Source of the DNA: Gemmatimonadota bacterium
Lineage (GTDB): Bacteria > Latescibacterota > UBA2968 > UBA8231
Assembly (NCBI GenBank): GCA_018660835.1
Contig: JABJJN010000020.1
Coordinates: forward strand, 372,001 to 436,000
Direction of reading: 5' to 3'
Length of the DNA: 64,000 nt
How positions within the stretch are numbered: the first letter of the stretch is position 1; each line of letters opens with the position of its first letter. The notes under the pieces were generated by a model. The model worked only from the letters and a program-made list of their open reading frames with translations, did no database searches and was not told where the DNA came from. Both the position numbers and the translations under genes were made by a program. This document shows, one piece after another, positions 8,223-16,968 of this stretch.

Positions 8223-9385
8223 TGGATTCGCCGCAGCATTCGGCCACGCAGATCCTGCTGGAAGAACCCTTCCGCGTCATGTTCCCAGTGGGCGTCCTGG
8301 CGACCCTGCTGGGCGTCGTGCCATGGCTGACATTCGCCCTTGGTTGGACCCAGCCCCCGTCGAGTTACAGTCACGGGATGCTACAGATTCAGTGTTTTGA
8401 GGCCTCCTTTGCGACGGGCTTCCTGATGACGGCGCTGCCTCGCTTCCTCGAAACGACCCCCACCCGATGGTGGGAACTGCTACTTGGCGTGTGCCTGGCA
8501 CTGGCTATGACTCTCGCCCTGGCGACACAGAATCTGCGCCTGGGTCAGTGGCTATTTCTCGCACTCTTGGTGCATATGCTGATGTTCGGCGCCAGACGCC
8601 TGCGCACACGTGGCGACGATCCACCGCCTTTCTTTGCCTTTCTTCCCATCGGCCTGACAGCAGGCCTCGTCGGCTCCGTCGCCATCCTTCGACCCATCGA
8701 GAGCTTGCCTCGATTGGGAGAGAATCTGATACAACAGGGTATCCTGCTGTGTCTCGTGCTGGCTGTGGGTAGCCATCTGGGTCCACGTCTTCTCTATGGC
8801 CACCGCGGCTTCCCGGAGACAACGACGCCAGCCGCCCACCGTCGTGCTGCGGGCCTGTTCCTGTTGGGATTGCTGCTGCTTGTGAGTTTCTTCATCGAGG
8901 CAGCCGGTGCACGGCAGGCAGGGCTGATTCTGCGAGCGACAATTGTGACGGGGTATCTGCTCACAGTTTTACGCATCTATCGCGTACCGACAACCAATTT
9001 GCTGCATGTGCATTTGCTACGGCTGTCGTTTGTCATGCTCCTCCTCGGCCTATGGGTGGCTGCCATCGCACCGCCCCCCCACCAAATAGCGTCCTTGCAC
9101 CTCACCTTCGTCGGTGGGTTGGGATTGATGACCTTCGTCATCGCCAGTCGCGTCGTCATTGGACACACAGGATTCGAGGATCTCTGGCAGAGCCACCGGG
9201 CGGCCCTCGTGATCCCTCTGTCGCTGATCGCCTTGGCCACGCCACTGCGACTGGCAGCGGACGCCCTCCCCGATCACTACACTGCCTGGTTAGGCGCCAG
9301 TAGCGCCGCATGGGTCGGGGGTGTAGCCCTCTGGGGAGTCATCTTTGTACCAAAAATGTCACCACGTCACGTGGCAGATGACTAA
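8222..9385 (+). CDS. nnrS: NnrS family heme-copper membrane protein
   Basis: A 387-residue polytopic membrane protein with roughly 11-12 hydrophobic segments. It opens with PFRVMFPVGVLATLLG, the usual NnrS N-terminus (P-F-R-x-x-F-P-x-G), and contains the family features HLTFVGGLGLMTFVIASRV and conserved histidines (HGMLQIQCFE near residue 48, LLHVHLLRLSF near 263). NnrS proteins lie in the inner membrane and lessen nitric-oxide stress, often next to denitrification or oxidase genes. The start overlaps the moeA stop by one base. No nitric-oxide reductase or nitrite reductase is present in the window. Confidence 0.85.
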   Translation: MDSPQHSATQILLEEPFRVMFPVGVLATLLGVVPWLTFALGWTQPPSSYSHGMLQIQCFEASFATGFLMTALPRFLETTPTRWWELLLGVCLALAMTLALATQNLRLGQWLFLALLVHMLMFGARRLRTRGDDPPPFFAFLPIGLTAGLVGSVAILRPIESLPRLGENLIQQGILLCLVLAVGSHLGPRLLYGHRGFPETTTPAAHRRAAGLFLLGLLLLVSFFIEAAGARQAGLILRATIVTGYLLTVLRIYRVPTTNLLHVHLLRLSFVMLLLGLWVAAIAPPPHQIASLHLTFVGGLGLMTFVIASRVVIGHTGFEDLWQSHRAALVIPLSLIALATPLRLAADALPDHYTAWLGASSAAWVGGVALWGVIFVPKMSPRHVADD

Positions 9386-9489
9386 GCAGCCAATTGCCAC
9401 AGACCCCTCGTCTGCGGAATATTACGACGACAGACAACCACTACACCTTATGGATCTCAACACCTTCATGATGCAGGAGCGAGCAGACG

Positions 9490-11457
9490 ATGAGTGAAGT
9501 TTATCCCCCGCCCGCCGCCGCCAGCGCCACGGCTCACGTCAAAAGCCATGCGGACTATCTGGCTGAGTACGAGAGTTCGATCGCTGACCCGGAGGCTTAT
9601 TGGGCTGCCCAGGCGGAGCAGTTCACGTGGTTCGAGAAGTGGGACACTGTTCGTCGCTACAACTACGACATGGACAAAGGCCCCGTTTCGATTGAATGGT
9701 TCGTCAACGGCAAGACAAATATCACGACCAATTGTCTGGATCGGCACCTTGAAACGCGAGCTGATCAGACGGCCATCATCTGGGAGGGCAACCGCCCGGA
9801 CGAAGATTCGACCCTGACCTACCGCGAGTTGCACGAGCAGGTATGTAAATTCGCCAATGTGCTCAAGTCGCGGGGCGTGAAGAAGGGCGATCGCGTCTCC
9901 ATCTACATGCCAATGATCCCCGAGCTCGCAGTTGCCATGTTGTCTTGTGCGCGTATTGGCGCCATGCACTCTATCGTCTTCGGTGGATTTTCCTCCGACG
10001 CCCTGGGTGATCGGATCGCTGATGCCACGTGTACGACGTTGATCACGTGCAATGGCAACTATCGCGGCGACAAGCCGGTTCTGCTCAAGCCGAATGCCGA
10101 CGAGGCAATGGCCGCTGCCGAGAAACTGATGGGGCAGCCCGTGCAGACCTGTATTGTCGTGGAGCGCACGAAGGCTGAGGGCGAGTTCGCCTGCGAAATG
10201 CAGGAAGGCCGCGACATCTGGTGGCACGAAGCGATGGCCGGCGCCTCCGCAGAGTGTGAGGCCGAGCCGATGGATGCTGAGGATCCCCTCTTCATCCTCT
10301 ACACATCCGGCTCGACAGGACAGCCAAAGGGTGTGCAGCACACAGTGGGCGGCTACATGGTCTATACCGCCACAACGCACAAATACGTTTTCGACTACCA
10401 CGACGGCGACATCTACTTCTGTGCCGCCGACATCGGTTGGGTCACAGGACACTCCTACATCGTCTATGGCCCGTTGGCCAACGGCGCAACGACGATGATG
10501 TTCGAGGGGATTCCGACATTTCCCAATCCCGATCGTTATTGGCAGATCATCGAGAAGTGGAATGTGACACAATTCTACACAGCACCCACAGCAATCCGTG
10601 CCATTGCGGCTGCTGGGGAAGAATGGCCGGCGAAATACGAGATGCCCTCCCTGCGATTGCTCGGCAGTGTCGGCGAGCCAATCAATCCGGAGGCGTGGCG
10701 TTGGTACTACCGCAATGCCGGCAAAGAACGCTGTCCAATTGTGGATACCTGGTGGCAGACAGAGACCGGTGGAATTCTGATCTCCCCGCTGCCGGGTGCA
10801 ACCGCCCTCAAACCGGGTTCGGCAACCTTCCCCTTCTACGGAATCGAACCTGTGATTCTCGAACCCGAGAAGGGTACCGAGATGGAGGGCAACGACATCT
10901 CCGGTGTGCTGGCGATGAAGGCACCCTGGCCGGGACAGATGCGCACCGTGTATGGCGATCACGAGCGTTTCGAGCAGACGTACTTTCAGCAATACAAGGG
11001 CTACTACTTCACCGGCGATGGATGTCGACGCGACGAGGACGGCTACTACTGGATCACCGGGCGAGTCGATGACGTGATCAATGTCTCTGGCCACCGCATG
11101 GGTACAGCCGAGGTCGAAAGTGCCCTCGTGTTGCACGAGAAGGTCGCCGAGGCAGCCGTTGTTGGTTTTCCACACGAGGTGAAGGGCCAGGGGATCTACG
11201 CGTACGTGACGCTCAATGCGGGCGAGGAATACACGGAAGATCTCAAGAAACTGTTGAAGACCCAGGTCCGCACGGTAATCGGCCCGATCGCCACACCGGA
11301 TGTCATTCATTGGGCACCCGGTCTGCCTAAGACCCGTTCCGGCAAGATCATGCGCCGAATTCTGCGCAAGATCGCCGAGGATGACGTATCCAGCATCGGT
11401 GATACAAGCACCCTTGCAGATCCCGCCGTCGTCGACGATCTGATCGAGCGCAGATAG
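9490..11457 (+). CDS. acs: Acetyl-CoA synthetase
   Basis: The 655-residue length is that of AMP-forming acetyl-CoA synthetases, which turn acetate, ATP and CoA into acetyl-CoA, AMP and pyrophosphate in the cytoplasm. The adenylate-forming core motif [11 protein letters not shown] lies at residues 271-281. WWQTETGG lies near residue 422 and the hinge segment [17 protein letters not shown] near residue 525. The C-terminal [11 protein letters not shown] contains Lys619, the catalytic lysine that is acetylated in well-studied homologs. An AGGAG Shine-Dalgarno sits about 10 bases before the ATG. The gene is alone in its transcript, closed by a strong terminator. A 672-codon antisense open frame covers it but is a shadow of its codon bias. 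Confidence 0.95.
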   Translation: MSEVYPPPAAASATAHVKSHADYLAEYESSIADPEAYWAAQAEQFTWFEKWDTVRRYNYDMDKGPVSIEWFVNGKTNITTNCLDRHLETRADQTAIIWEGNRPDEDSTLTYRELHEQVCKFANVLKSRGVKKGDRVSIYMPMIPELAVAMLSCARIGAMHSIVFGGFSSDALGDRIADATCTTLITCNGNYRGDKPVLLKPNADEAMAAAEKLMGQPVQTCIVVERTKAEGEFACEMQEGRDIWWHEAMAGASAECEAEPMDAEDPLFILYTSGSTGQPKGVQHTVGGYMVYTATTHKYVFDYHDGDIYFCAADIGWVTGHSYIVYGPLANGATTMMFEGIPTFPNPDRYWQIIEKWNVTQFYTAPTAIRAIAAAGEEWPAKYEMPSLRLLGSVGEPINPEAWRWYYRNAGKERCPIVDTWWQTETGGILISPLPGATALKPGSATFPFYGIEPVILEPEKGTEMEGNDISGVLAMKAPWPGQMRTVYGDHERFEQTYFQQYKGYYFTGDGCRRDEDGYYWITGRVDDVINVSGHRMGTAEVESALVLHEKVAEAAVVGFPHEVKGQGIYAYVTLNAGEEYTEDLKKLLKTQVRTVIGPIATPDVIHWAPGLPKTRSGKIMRRILRKIAEDDVSSIGDTSTLADPAVVDDLIERR

Positions 11458-11467
11458 TCTCTCACGC

Positions 11468-11510
11468 CCCCGGGAAGCTGCCATGCAGGTACGCTTCCCG
11501 GGGTTTTTTT
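11468..11510 (+). terminator. Strong Rho-independent terminator after acs, overlapping the next gene's apparent start
   Basis: A perfect 11-bp GC-rich stem, CCCCGGGAAGC (11468-11478) with GCTTCCCGGGG (11493-11503), encloses a 14-base loop. Seven T residues follow at 11504-11510. The only ATG in frame with the next coding region, at 11483, lies inside the loop. Confidence 0.9.
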
Positions 11511-13549
11511 GTCCTCATCTCGCCCGCACAGGTTCACCCATCGCCCACCTGGATCGCAAGCAGCTACTCGACCTGAATCACACGCTTCGCTGGGAATGGC
11601 TGGAACCCAATGGCCTGGGCGGCTGGGCTGCTTCCACCGTCGCCGGTGCTCACACTCGCCGTTATCACGGTTTGCTGGTGGCAGCCGTGCAACCGCCAGT
11701 GGATCGACGCGTCTTGCTGTCACGACTGGACGAGACGCTGCACTTGGAAGACGGTCCCGTCGAATTGTCGTGCAGTCTGTTCCCCAATGCCGTGCATCCC
11801 CAGGGCCACGACCTGCTCACCGAGTTCAGCACCGAGCCCGTGTCGACATGCCGGTATCAGATCGGCGACGTCGTTCTCGAGCGGCTCATCGCCACCGTCC
11901 ATGGGCACAATACGACACTCATGCGCTACCACCTGGTCGCCGCCCCTACTCCAGCCCGCCTCGAACTACGCCCACTCTTTGCCGGTCGTGACTATCACCA
12001 GTTGATGCGTCGCAACGACGACATACAGCGGACTGCACACTTCGATCAGGGCTTACTCTCATACCAGTCATATGAGAATCAACCGACAGTGTATCTACGC
12101 CTGCCTGGTGGCCATTTCGAAGCCGATCCCCACTGGTATTACAACTATCAATATCCGCGCGAAGAAGAACGCGGCCTGGACTTCGAAGAAGACTTATTCT
12201 CCCCGGGCCTGCTGACGGCCGTGCTCCATCCAGGCGAGCATCTCACGATCGTCACCTCCATCGACGCCGAGGATGTGCGGGACGGCGTGCAACCAGATGC
12301 ACTATTCGAGCAGGAGTTACAACGACGTCAGCAACAGCAAACAGCCTGTCCCGAGCTTTTACAGAGTGACGACGTCGGGCGACGCCTCGTGCAGGCAGCG
12401 AGTCACTTCCTCGTTCAGCGTGGCGATTCACGGTCGACGATCCTCGCGGGCTACCCGTGGTTTACCGACTGGGGCCGCGACACGATGATTGCCTTGCCGG
12501 GAACATGCTTGGTGACACGTCGTTTTGGTGAGGCGCGGCGGGTATTGCTGGCCTTCGCCGAGGCCAGCAGTGGCGGTATGATCCCCAATCGCTTCCCCGA
12601 TGCGGGTGACGTGCCCGATTACAATACAGTCGATGCAACACTGTGGTTCTTCCACGCCCTGCGTCGCTATGTCGATGTGAGTGGGGACGAAGAATTCGCC
12701 CGCGAGCACTGGCCCTTGTTGAAACAGATCCTCGACGCACATCGTCGTGGACTCCGCTTTGGGATTGGCGTCGATACAGATGGCCTGCTCTGCGCCGGGC
12801 AGGACGGCACACAGTTGACGTGGATGGATGCCAAGGTCGGCGACTGGGTCGTTACGCCGCGCATTGGCAAACCCGTCGAGATTCAGGCGCTCTGGATCAA
12901 CGCGCTCCATACGGCAGCGCACTTTGCGCGTCGTTTTCACGATTCAGCAACGGCCGAGTCGTGCGCCTCAGATGCCCACCGGGCGACAACCAGTTTCAAC
13001 CGCCGCTTCTGGAACCCGAAGCGGCGTTGTCTCTACGACATCGTCGACGGACCCGATGGCGACGATGACAGCATCCGTCCAAATCAGATCTTTGCCTTGT
13101 CCCTTCCTGTGACCATCGTCGACACCGATCGTGCACAACAGATTCTGGCGGCAGTTGAACGTGAGTTACTTACACCGCGCGGACTGCGCAGCCTGTCGCC
13201 GGCCGATCCCGGTTATCGGGGGATTTATCAGGGACCACCTGTGGAGCGAGATGGGGCTTACCATCAAGGAACCGTGTGGGGATGGTTGATGGGACCCTAT
13301 ATCAGCGCCCTCGTGAGATTCGGCGGCGCAGATGCCACCGGTCGCGCTCGACAGCTCATCGATGGGTTTGGCGCACAACTCGATGAGGCGGGCCTTGATT
13401 CACTGTCTGAGATTTTCGATGGCGACGCACCCCATGCGCCGAAGGGATGTTTCGCACAGGCCTGGAGTGTGGCGGAAGTGCTCCGTGCCCTTTGGGAGGA
13501 TGTCCTTGAGCAGGATCGCCCGGAATGGAGTAACGCCCTTTGTCCGTAG
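11483..13549 (+). CDS. Amylo-alpha-1,6-glucosidase / glycogen debranching enzyme (GH133-like)
   Basis: The frame encodes up to 688 residues. It begins with an N-terminal beta-domain typical of GDE_N proteins (EWLEPNGLGGWA, then STVAGAHTRRYHGLL near residues 35-75). A catalytic (alpha/alpha)6 barrel follows, with DWGRDTMIALPG near residue 330, the TVDATLWFFHAL segment near 380 and QDGTQLTWMDAKVGDWVVTPR near 440; the Asp and Glu of these segments are the likely catalytic acids. Such enzymes hydrolyse alpha-1,6 branch stubs in glycogen. No signal peptide is visible, so it should be cytoplasmic. The N-terminus is uncertain: the first ATG (11483) sits in the loop of the preceding terminator, and no other ATG, GTG or TTG occurs in frame before the conserved region. 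A GGGAAG element 6 bases upstream, in the hairpin's left arm, could serve as ribosome-binding site. Confidence 0.85.
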   Translation: MQVRFPGFFCPHLARTGSPIAHLDRKQLLDLNHTLRWEWLEPNGLGGWAASTVAGAHTRRYHGLLVAAVQPPVDRRVLLSRLDETLHLEDGPVELSCSLFPNAVHPQGHDLLTEFSTEPVSTCRYQIGDVVLERLIATVHGHNTTLMRYHLVAAPTPARLELRPLFAGRDYHQLMRRNDDIQRTAHFDQGLLSYQSYENQPTVYLRLPGGHFEADPHWYYNYQYPREEERGLDFEEDLFSPGLLTAVLHPGEHLTIVTSIDAEDVRDGVQPDALFEQELQRRQQQQTACPELLQSDDVGRRLVQAASHFLVQRGDSRSTILAGYPWFTDWGRDTMIALPGTCLVTRRFGEARRVLLAFAEASSGGMIPNRFPDAGDVPDYNTVDATLWFFHALRRYVDVSGDEEFAREHWPLLKQILDAHRRGLRFGIGVDTDGLLCAGQDGTQLTWMDAKVGDWVVTPRIGKPVEIQALWINALHTAAHFARRFHDSATAESCASDAHRATTSFNRRFWNPKRRCLYDIVDGPDGDDDSIRPNQIFALSLPVTIVDTDRAQQILAAVERELLTPRGLRSLSPADPGYRGIYQGPPVERDGAYHQGTVWGWLMGPYISALVRFGGADATGRARQLIDGFGAQLDEAGLDSLSEIFDGDAPHAPKGCFAQAWSVAEVLRALWEDVLEQDRPEWSNALCP

Positions 13550-13628
13550 AAGTACGGACCGCAGAGGTACAATTACGGACTGTATAGATTCGCACAACCT
13601 CGTACCGTAGAGAGTGAACCTCTCTGCG
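13542..13628. repeat. Inverted repeats between the debranching enzyme and the coiled-coil gene
   Basis: Two dyads lie in the 90-base gap. The first is perfect: GTCCGTA (13542-13548) and TACGGAC (13553-13559) around GAAG, spanning the stop codon. The second pairs CCGCAGAGGT (13559-13568) with ACCTCTCTGCGG (13617-13628), complementary apart from a 2-base bulge. A further copy of TACGGAC occurs between them. They could be operator sites or an mRNA hairpin; no T-run follows, so a terminator is unlikely. Confidence 0.4.
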
Positions 13629-13638
13629 GAGCGAGACC

Positions 13639-14007
13639 GTGCTCGATATCCTGTTTTCCACTCCTGTCATCAGCTCCCTCGTGGTCGCCGCCTGCGCTGC
13701 CTTTGGCGTCAGTGTTGTCAGCGGCTTTGTACGTGATCGTTCGACTCTCGACCAGAAGCGCAAGAAGGTCGAGAAAATCCTGAAGAAGCTGCGCGCACAG
13801 ATTGCCGAGCGCGAAAGCACCATCCAGCAGTTGCAGCAAGAGGTGGACGAGTTGCGTCCGCTGCATGACCGCCTCGATGAATACCACGAGGAACTCAGCC
13901 AGATGCAGCTTGCCGCGGAACGCCAGGCCATGCTGGATGAGGAGAAAAGCCCAGCCCGCGACACGGACGACGAGTTCAGCCGCAGCCGCCACCGCGTCGA
14001 TCGCTGA
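13639..14007 (+). CDS. Small membrane-anchored coiled-coil protein
   Basis: A 122-residue hypothetical protein. Residues 5-30 (ISSLVVAACAAFGVSVVSGFV) form one transmembrane helix. Residues 36-105 are a strongly charged heptad-repeat coiled coil with EKILKKLRAQIAERES and IQQLQQEVDELRPL, and the tail is acidic and Arg-rich. The layout recalls small YhcB/DUF1043-like or phage-shock-like envelope proteins, but I cannot assign a family. The start is a GTG at 13639 with GGAG about 8 bases upstream. It stands alone, flanked by unusual inverted repeats upstream and the cbb3 operon regulatory region downstream. Confidence 0.6.
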   Translation: MLDILFSTPVISSLVVAACAAFGVSVVSGFVRDRSTLDQKRKKVEKILKKLRAQIAERESTIQQLQQEVDELRPLHDRLDEYHEELSQMQLAAERQAMLDEEKSPARDTDDEFSRSRHRVDR

Positions 14008-14110
14008 TCAGCCCCCTGTCTTCGATTCCGCTTCGTCTCGACCACTCCCTTCTCTTCGCGACCACCTCGAGTGAGGCATTCGTGTCACATGCGTCGCGGA
14101 TCCGGCCCCT

Positions 14111-14130
14111 GTGAGACAAGGTTGTCTCAC
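14111..14130. promoter_or_regulatory. Perfect 20-bp palindrome, candidate operator
   Basis: GTGAGACAA and TTGTCTCAC are exact reverse complements separated by GG. The site lies 185 bases before the ccoI start and 104 bases after the coiled-coil gene's stop. Position and symmetry suit a dimeric regulator of the cbb3/copper ATPase operon. As an 8-bp stem with a 4-base loop it might instead end the upstream transcript, but only four T residues follow, six bases later. Confidence 0.5.
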
Positions 14131-14302
14131 GACGATTTTGAGATAGGAGCTGCCGGGTTACGGTGGGTCGGGCTCATTCACGTCGCGATCAGGCTTAGTT
14201 CGAATCTTGTATTCTGTTTATTAACAGACACTTACCGATCCACGCTGGAATCTTCCGCACAATGATTCCCTAAGGCAGTAGTCGCTGGTACTTCCCTTGC
14301 TC

Positions 14303-14308
14303 AAGGAG
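14303..14308 (+). promoter_or_regulatory. Shine-Dalgarno that sets the ccoI start
   Basis: AAGGAG lies 6 bases before the GTG at 14315. The longer frame would start at a TTG at 14297, upstream of this site, so the GTG is the likely start. Confidence 0.75.
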
Positions 14309-14314
14309 TCCAGT

Positions 14315-16780
14315 GTGACCACTAGCCCACCCATCCCCGCTCTCGTCTGCGATCACTGCGGACAGTCCTGCCTCGACACTCGTGTCGAGGCGCTTGACCG
14401 GCTGTTCTGTTGCCACGGCTGTCGCACCGTGTTTGAGATTCTGCAGGACAATGGCCTGACCCACTACTACCGCCTCGAAGACCGACCCGGCATCCGCCTC
14501 GACAACGCAGAGGAACACGCAAGTCGTTTCAGCTATCTGGATGATGAAACACTGCAGGCGCAGTTATTGGACTTCAGCAATGGTGTCACGGCGACGATCA
14601 CCCTGCGCCTGCCACAGATTCACTGTGCCTCCTGTGTCTGGCTCCTCGAGAATCTGCGCCGCCTCGAACCTGCTGTAGCGCATTCAGAGGTCGACTTTCT
14701 CCGGCGCGAACTTGCTGTGACCTACCAGGTCGACTCCCTGTCCCTGCGTCGCCTGGTTGAACGACTTGCGTCGATTGGCTACGAACCGGAGATCACTCTC
14801 GACGCGACAACGCCAAAAACTGGATTCACTCAGGATCCGCTGTTGCGCAAGATCGGCATCGCCGGATTCTGCTTTGGCAATGCGATGCTTTTCAGTCTGC
14901 CGGAGTATTTCGCCGACGCAGGTGAGTTGAACACATCCTGGCAGCGACTCTTCAGTGGGTTGAATCTGGTCCTCGCCCTGCCCGTCCTGCTCTACAGCAG
15001 CACCGATTATCTGCGCGGCGCCCTACGCAGCCTCTCGCAGGCAACGACAACCATCGACGTCCCCATTGCCCTGGGGATCGTCGCGCTATTCTCCCGAAGC
15101 CTCTACGAGATCGTCAGTGGCGCAGGTCCGGGATACATGGACTCCTTCACGGGCCTCGTGTTCTTCCTCCTGTTGGGCAAACTCTTTCAGCGCAACAGTT
15201 TTTCGGCGTTGAGCTTCGAGCGTGACTACCGCTCCTATTTCCCTCTCGCCGTGAATGTGCGAGATGGACACGAGGAGGTGAGCGTCCCCGTCTCTGCCCT
15301 CGAACCGGGCCAGAGAATCATCGCCCGCCATGGCGAGTTGATCCCCGCCGATTGCCGCCTGCTCTCAACCCATGCCCTGTTGGACTTCAGCTATGTCACA
15401 GGTGAGTCGGATCCTGTCGAGGCCAGCCGCGGCGATCAGGTCTGGGCAGGTGGACGCGTAGTCAGTGGCGCCATCGAGCTCGTCGTTTTGCGTGACGTAT
15501 CACAGAGTTATCTGACACGATTGTGGAATCAGGATCTCTTCCATGGTCCGGCCACGGACGACCTGTCCCTGCTCGCCAATCGCTTCAGTCGCTGGTTCAC
15601 AGCAGCTGTGGTCAGCATCGCCGTCCTGACCGCTCTGTACTGGTTGCAGGCCGATCCAACCATCGCCATACACGCCGCCACGTCGGTACTGATTATCGCA
15701 TGTCCCTGCGCCCTGGCCCTGTCGACGCCCTTCACGACAGGTGCCGCCATGAACCTGCTGGCTCGCGTCGGACTCTATCTGCGCGAAGGCTCCGTCGTCG
15801 AAAAACTCGCAGGGATCTCAACGATTGTATTCGACAAGACCGGCACGCTGACCTCAACGCATCACAGTGACGTTGTCTTTGCAGGCACCGACGGTGATCT
15901 CACGGCGGCGCAGAAACTCGGCCTTGCAGCACTGCTGTCGAACTCCGTTCACCCTCTGAGTCGAAAACTGCTGGACCAATTACCGGCGGCCACTTCGCCA
16001 GAAGTCGCTGAATATCTGGAGGCACCGGGACTGGGCATCAGCGGCAGAATCGACAAGACGTCTTGGTGTGTCGGGTCGAGACAGTGGTTGATCCAGAACG
16101 GCGTGCCCCTGGAGCGGATCGTGGCCGGCACGGGCTCGGAGCAGTTGCATGCAGATGACCAGGACCCAACAGGTGCCACCGTCCACATCGCGGCCAATAG
16201 CATCCATCTCGGCATGTACAGATTGGGTCATGCCTATCGCGGCGGCCTGAGTCAGCTCATGGCACAGCTGCGCCGGCGCTATCAGTTGATGTTGTTGTCG
16301 GGCGACAACGATCGTGAACGCCAGCGCCTGTTGCCACTGATGGGTGACTCGACGCAGATGCACTTCTCCCAGTCGCCTGAGCAGAAGCTCGCCACCGTGC
16401 AGCGACTCGAACAGTCGCAATCTGTGATGATGGTCGGGGATGGTCTCAACGACGCCGGCGCGCTGCGCGGCAGCAGTGTCGGTATTGCCGTGAGCGAACA
16501 GATCGCCGCGTTCTCGCCCGCCTGTGATGGCATACTGGATGCAGACGCCATCCATCGCTTGCCGGCAATTCTGCACTTCGCACGGCTCTGCCTGGGCATC
16601 GTGATCGCCAGTTTCATCCTGTCATTGGCCTACAACATCATCGGCTTGAGTTTCGCCGTGCGCGGCAACCTGTCACCCCTGTTGAGTGCCGTGTTAATGC
16701 CTCTCAGTTCAGTCAGTGTCATCGCCTTCACGGCCATCGCGACACGCGGTGCCGCCAGATGGACAGGCCTTCGCCCATGA
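14315..16780 (+). CDS. ccoI: Copper-exporting P1B-type ATPase CcoI
   Basis: An 821-residue heavy-metal P-type ATPase needed to supply copper for cbb3 oxidase assembly at the inner membrane. The N-terminus carries the Cys-rich metal-binding segment typical of CcoI/FixI (CDHCGQSC, then CCHGC), followed by an HMA domain with CASC at residues 104-107. Membrane helices include the CPC ion site at 463-465. The phosphorylation motif DKTGTLT starts at Asp507 and GDGLNDAGAL near residue 710. The start is the GTG at 14315, chosen for its AAGGAG. The stop overlaps the ccoS start (ATGA). Placing ccoI and ccoS first in the operon, before the oxidase subunits, differs from the usual NOQP-GHIS order. Confidence 0.93.
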   Translation: MTTSPPIPALVCDHCGQSCLDTRVEALDRLFCCHGCRTVFEILQDNGLTHYYRLEDRPGIRLDNAEEHASRFSYLDDETLQAQLLDFSNGVTATITLRLPQIHCASCVWLLENLRRLEPAVAHSEVDFLRRELAVTYQVDSLSLRRLVERLASIGYEPEITLDATTPKTGFTQDPLLRKIGIAGFCFGNAMLFSLPEYFADAGELNTSWQRLFSGLNLVLALPVLLYSSTDYLRGALRSLSQATTTIDVPIALGIVALFSRSLYEIVSGAGPGYMDSFTGLVFFLLLGKLFQRNSFSALSFERDYRSYFPLAVNVRDGHEEVSVPVSALEPGQRIIARHGELIPADCRLLSTHALLDFSYVTGESDPVEASRGDQVWAGGRVVSGAIELVVLRDVSQSYLTRLWNQDLFHGPATDDLSLLANRFSRWFTAAVVSIAVLTALYWLQADPTIAIHAATSVLIIACPCALALSTPFTTGAAMNLLARVGLYLREGSVVEKLAGISTIVFDKTGTLTSTHHSDVVFAGTDGDLTAAQKLGLAALLSNSVHPLSRKLLDQLPAATSPEVAEYLEAPGLGISGRIDKTSWCVGSRQWLIQNGVPLERIVAGTGSEQLHADDQDPTGATVHIAANSIHLGMYRLGHAYRGGLSQLMAQLRRRYQLMLLSGDNDRERQRLLPLMGDSTQMHFSQSPEQKLATVQRLEQSQSVMMVGDGLNDAGALRGSSVGIAVSEQIAAFSPACDGILDADAIHRLPAILHFARLCLGIVIASFILSLAYNIIGLSFAVRGNLSPLLSAVLMPLSSVSVIAFTAIATRGAARWTGLRP

Positions 16781-16968
16781 GCGCTCTCTACATGCTGATC
16801 GGCTGCAGCATCACTGTAGCTTTGATTTTTCTTGCGGCGTTTCTCTGGGCCCTCCGGTCCGAACAATATCGAGATACGCACACACCTGCGATGCGGATGC
16901 TCTTCGAGGAGGAATCCGCTCACGACAATTCACATCCCCGCGACTCTGGTGAGGAGAATAACACGTGA
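16777..16968 (+). CDS. ccoS: cbb3 oxidase maturation protein CcoS
   Basis: A 63-residue protein with one transmembrane helix (residues 4-25) starting MSALYMLIGCS and followed by WALRSEQYRD, the CcoS/FixS pattern. CcoS is needed to place heme and copper in the catalytic subunit. It overlaps ccoI by four bases and its TGA overlaps the GTG start of the oxidase gene. The tail after residue 40 is acidic and hydrophilic and longer than in many homologs. The start at 16777 is favoured over the ATG at 16759. Confidence 0.85.
   Translation: MSALYMLIGCSITVALIFLAAFLWALRSEQYRDTHTPAMRMLFEEESAHDNSHPRDSGEENNT

Larger units (their letters stand above)
14008..14314. other. Upstream region of the cbb3 oxidase operon
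   Basis: A 307-base noncoding stretch. It holds the perfect palindrome at 14111-14130 and an AT-rich segment around 14200-14235 that could contain the operon promoter, although no convincing -35/-10 pair could be picked. A small CTGTT/AACAG dyad lies at about 14213-14226. No FNR/Anr-type TTGATnnnnATCAA site is present. A 64-codon open frame at 14071-14265 has no family resemblance and is not called. Confidence 0.5.

Noticed and set aside
9466-11484. 672-codon open frame on the minus strand opposite acs
   Set aside because: It mirrors acs almost exactly, has no recognisable motif and arises from the codon bias of the strongly supported sense gene.
12428-12940. 170-codon minus-strand frame in the debranching enzyme gene
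   Set aside because: It lies across the catalytic barrel motifs of the sense gene and has no recognisable features.
14190-14215. GTTCGAATC, resembling a tRNA T-loop
   Set aside because: The flanking bases cannot form a T-stem and no acceptor, anticodon or D-arm is present.
14071-14265. 64-codon plus-strand frame in the cbb3 upstream region
   Set aside because: It has no family resemblance and no clear ribosome-binding site, and it covers the palindrome and AT-rich promoter-like region.
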